Shown: in pieces, positions 62,442-64,000 of the stretch
Layout of the letters: each line of letters starts with the position of its first letter
Numbering within the stretch: position 1 is the stretch's first letter
From: Erysipelotrichaceae bacterium
Lineage (GTDB): Bacteria; Bacillota_I; Bacilli_A; Erysipelotrichales; Erysipelotrichaceae
Assembly (NCBI GenBank): GCA_017473265.1
Contig: JAFULQ010000006.1
Coordinates: 62,001-126,000, forward strand
Direction of reading: 5' to 3'
Length of the DNA: 64,000 nt
The notes under the pieces: model-generated
Database searches by the model: none
Told to the model about the DNA's origin: nothing
Seen by the model: the letters and a program-made list of their open reading frames with translations, nothing else
Made by a program: the position numbers and the translations under genes

Positions 62442-62846
62442 CTATTCCTCCATTTTATGTCCACATTGACCACAGAATTTTGTCATCAATTCTAATGTTG
62501 CCCCACAACTAGGACAATACTTATGCGTTGGTTGTTCAACAGGTTTTGCTACTTCTATTGCTTCTACAACCTCTTCACCATTTTTAACTTTTTCAATTAA
62601 TGCTTTCGTTTCTTCAATCTTATCCATATGTGCTTTCGCACTTTCCATTACTGGCAAGATATCCGCACCAACCTCATTTCCTGCCACAAATAAATCATAA
62701 TAATACTTTCCAATTTTCTTAAGATCTTCTTTATGAGCATTTTCTTCCGATGCAATTTGTGCAGTATATTTCGCAATCTCAATTGCATCCCCTGTTTTAC
62801 TTTCAATATTCTTAGCAACCTTGTTCAATTTTTCGAAAAACACCAT
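62442..62846 (-). CDS. Zinc-ribbon protein, 134 aa
   Basis: The first 95 residues are helical and charged (KNIESKTGDAIEIAKYTAQI). The C-terminus is a zinc ribbon, YCPSCGATLELMTKFCGQCG. Similar small Firmicutes proteins pair a helical bundle with one ribbon. ATG at 62844-62846 lies 3 bases after the LuxR-type gene stop and has AAGGAGGG upstream. It is co-transcribed with the next zinc-ribbon gene. Confidence 0.87.
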   Translation of the reverse strand: MVFFEKLNKVAKNIESKTGDAIEIAKYTAQIASEENAHKEDLKKIGKYYYDLFVAGNEVGADILPVMESAKAHMDKIEETKALIEKVKNGEEVVEAIEVAKPVEQPTHKYCPSCGATLELMTKFCGQCGHKMEE

Positions 62847-62849
62847 AAA

Positions 62850-63131
62850 TCATCCCTCCTTACACACAAAATCTTTATAGGTAATCAAAAATTGCCTTCT
62901 ATTTGTAATATTTAATTTTTTATAAATGTTTTTACAATGAAAATGGACAGCAGAATGAGAAATACACAATTCATCCGCAATAGTAGTCAGTGTTTTATCC
63001 GATAACAACTGTTCAAATATTTCCATTTCACGAACAGATAAATACTTTAATTCTGGATAACATTCTACTAAAACTTGAAATTCTTCTCGAGCCATTTTTA
63101 TGTAGTCAAAATATTTAGATTGTTTCTTCAT
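62850..63131 (-). CDS. LuxR-type HTH regulator, 93 aa
   Basis: The product is essentially a stand-alone LuxR helix-turn-helix: LSVREMEIFEQLLSDKTLTT, IADELCISHSAVHFHCKNIY and KKLNITNRRQFLI. No receiver domain is attached. ATG at 63129-63131 is favoured; a GTG three codons upstream is possible. It is the first gene of the zinc-ribbon/lipoprotein operon and probably controls it. Confidence 0.88.
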   Translation of the reverse strand: MKKQSKYFDYIKMAREEFQVLVECYPELKYLSVREMEIFEQLLSDKTLTTIADELCISHSAVHFHCKNIYKKLNITNRRQFLITYKDFVCKEG

Positions 63132-63430
63132 AGGTATCACTTCTTTCTTATATTGTAAACGATTGTGATTCTTAATTTACTGCTTTATATCTCCACATTT
63201 CGATAGTCTCGTTATAGATTATGATAGTTAAACTACCCATTTTAGTAATTATTTATTTACTTACTTTTGAGATACATTTACAATTATTTTATAAAGTTAC
63301 TTAATTAGTAATATGTATTGTTTTGCTAGTTTTAATTACATGATATTTATCTTTACAAATAGATTTTATCTATATAAATCTAGTTTTCCTATCCCTTATT
63401 CAAGGGGTTTTATATCTAAGGAGGGTTTTT
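63132..63430. promoter_or_regulatory. Divergent intergenic region
   Basis: This AT-rich region separates the LuxR operon from the plus-strand membrane gene. It has an inverted repeat TAGATTT / AAATCTA (63360-63366 with 63376-63382) and a short hairpin CCCTT-ATTC-AAGGG close to the plus-strand ribosome site AAGGAGGG. No coding frame is supported. Confidence 0.5.
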
Positions 63431-64000
63431 ATGAGTCATTCTTTACTACAGGATAATCAAAACAAGCGATTAACCCTTTCATCTTTCAAATTAATTTGTT
63501 TTGCATTCTTTAATGCATGGCAAATGGGGTTTATTTATTTTATTGGAGTTTCTCTTTCAATTAATGGTAGAACACCATTACCGATTAATATGGATAATGT
63601 AACCACTATTATTGCTTTGGCCTATGTATTATGTATTATTTATATGTTCTTATTTCCAAAGCGTGTAGTTTGGGCAGAACGTATTACTTTATTATTTTCG
63701 TTATTTACTGCAATTGGTTTCTTTTTACCATTATCAGATGCATTATTACGATATTTAGTTTATGCTCATGTGTTTTTCTGTTGTTTTATGATTGGTTTTG
63801 AAAGTTTTATTATTGCGAATTATTTCTCTGAAGAAACAGCTATCAAACACTTAACATTAGCTTATGGTGTATCCCTTATTTTCGTAGCACTATTTCAAAA
63901 TGATATTCTTCCATTTACCTTCTCATCATTTAGAATTGCTATAATTATCATGATAGTATTGTTATTAATATTTGCATTTTCTTTACCAGCAAGTGCTTCT
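63431..64000 (+). CDS. Multi-span membrane protein (3' end outside window)
   Basis: ATG at 63431-63433 follows CTAAGGAGGGTTTTT. About 190 codons are present with no stop. The peptide begins MSHSLLQDNQNKRLTLSSFK and has at least five hydrophobic segments, including LICFAFFNAWQMGFIYFIGV and LVYAHVFFCCFMIGFESFII. It may be the N-terminal membrane half of a membrane-sensor LuxR regulator, a common Firmicutes layout beside LuxR genes; the missing C-terminus would decide. Confidence 0.7.
   Translation, partial: MSHSLLQDNQNKRLTLSSFKLICFAFFNAWQMGFIYFIGVSLSINGRTPLPINMDNVTTIIALAYVLCIIYMFLFPKRVVWAERITLLFSLFTAIGFFLPLSDALLRYLVYAHVFFCCFMIGFESFIIANYFSEETAIKHLTLAYGVSLIFVALFQNDILPFTFSSFRIAIIIMIVLLLIFAFSLPASAS

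Noticed and set aside
1-64000. CRISPR arrays, tRNA or rRNA genes
   Set aside because: No regularly spaced repeats, cloverleaf or rRNA-like stretches were seen on either strand.

Overview
The window is AT-rich, uses the standard bacterial code and has strong AGGAGG-type ribosome binding sites. Together with a ComK-type competence regulator, CutC, a McrBC cluster and many Firmicutes-type small genes, this points to a low-GC Firmicute, most plausibly an Erysipelotrichia-like gut or oral bacterium. That placement is inference; there is no rRNA or other marker gene here. No tRNA, rRNA or CRISPR array was seen.

Bases 1 to about 34,000 are a defence and mobile-DNA island, mostly on the minus strand. 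From the left: a KAP-family NTPase (cut by the window edge), an SF1 helicase and a HEPN-like protein, each separated by remnants of nucleotide pyrophosphohydrolase genes. Then a 163-aa unknown between a Nudix gene and a second copy of its 3' end, a PLD-DEAD-DUF3427 helicase broken by one in-frame TAA, McrBC, and a complete type I restriction system (hsdR-hsdM-hsdS-tyrosine recombinase-hsdS') whose two hsdS copies are joined by three sets of direct repeats. Next come a RelBE-type toxin-antitoxin pair, a membrane-anchored XRE regulator, a 30-aa hydrophobic peptide and an ORF6N/PLD protein with two long palindromes. On the plus strand follow a nuclease-helicase and a reverse transcriptase (RT) that is directly preceded by a structured candidate RNA of about 145 nt. 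The island ends with a broken DUF3307 gene, a HAD protein, an Imm26-like protein, a WYL regulator and a higBA-type module with a broken toxin.

Bases 34,000 to 55,500 look like core genome: SDR and MATE proteins, MscL, DUF523, a CcpA-type cre site in front of a ferric/anion-type ABC transporter, a MacB-like exporter, RmuC, ComK-like, Cof hydrolases, CutC, an OmpR-type two-component system, a LexA-like repressor, VTT membrane proteins, a very cysteine-rich small protein, YtqA/YtqB and a C26 peptidase.

Bases 55,500 to 63,131 form a minus-strand operon: a LuxR-type regulator, two zinc-ribbon proteins, two lipoproteins (one with TPRs), a metallophosphoesterase and a zinc-ribbon membrane protein. 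A plus-strand membrane protein runs off the right edge.

The most interesting items are the RT plus its upstream structured RNA and adjacent nuclease-helicase, a shared TRTACA-N6-TGTACA operator in front of mcrBC, the WYL gene and the XRE/small-peptide region, the direct-repeat hsdS cassette with its recombinase, and three genes each interrupted by a single in-frame TAA.
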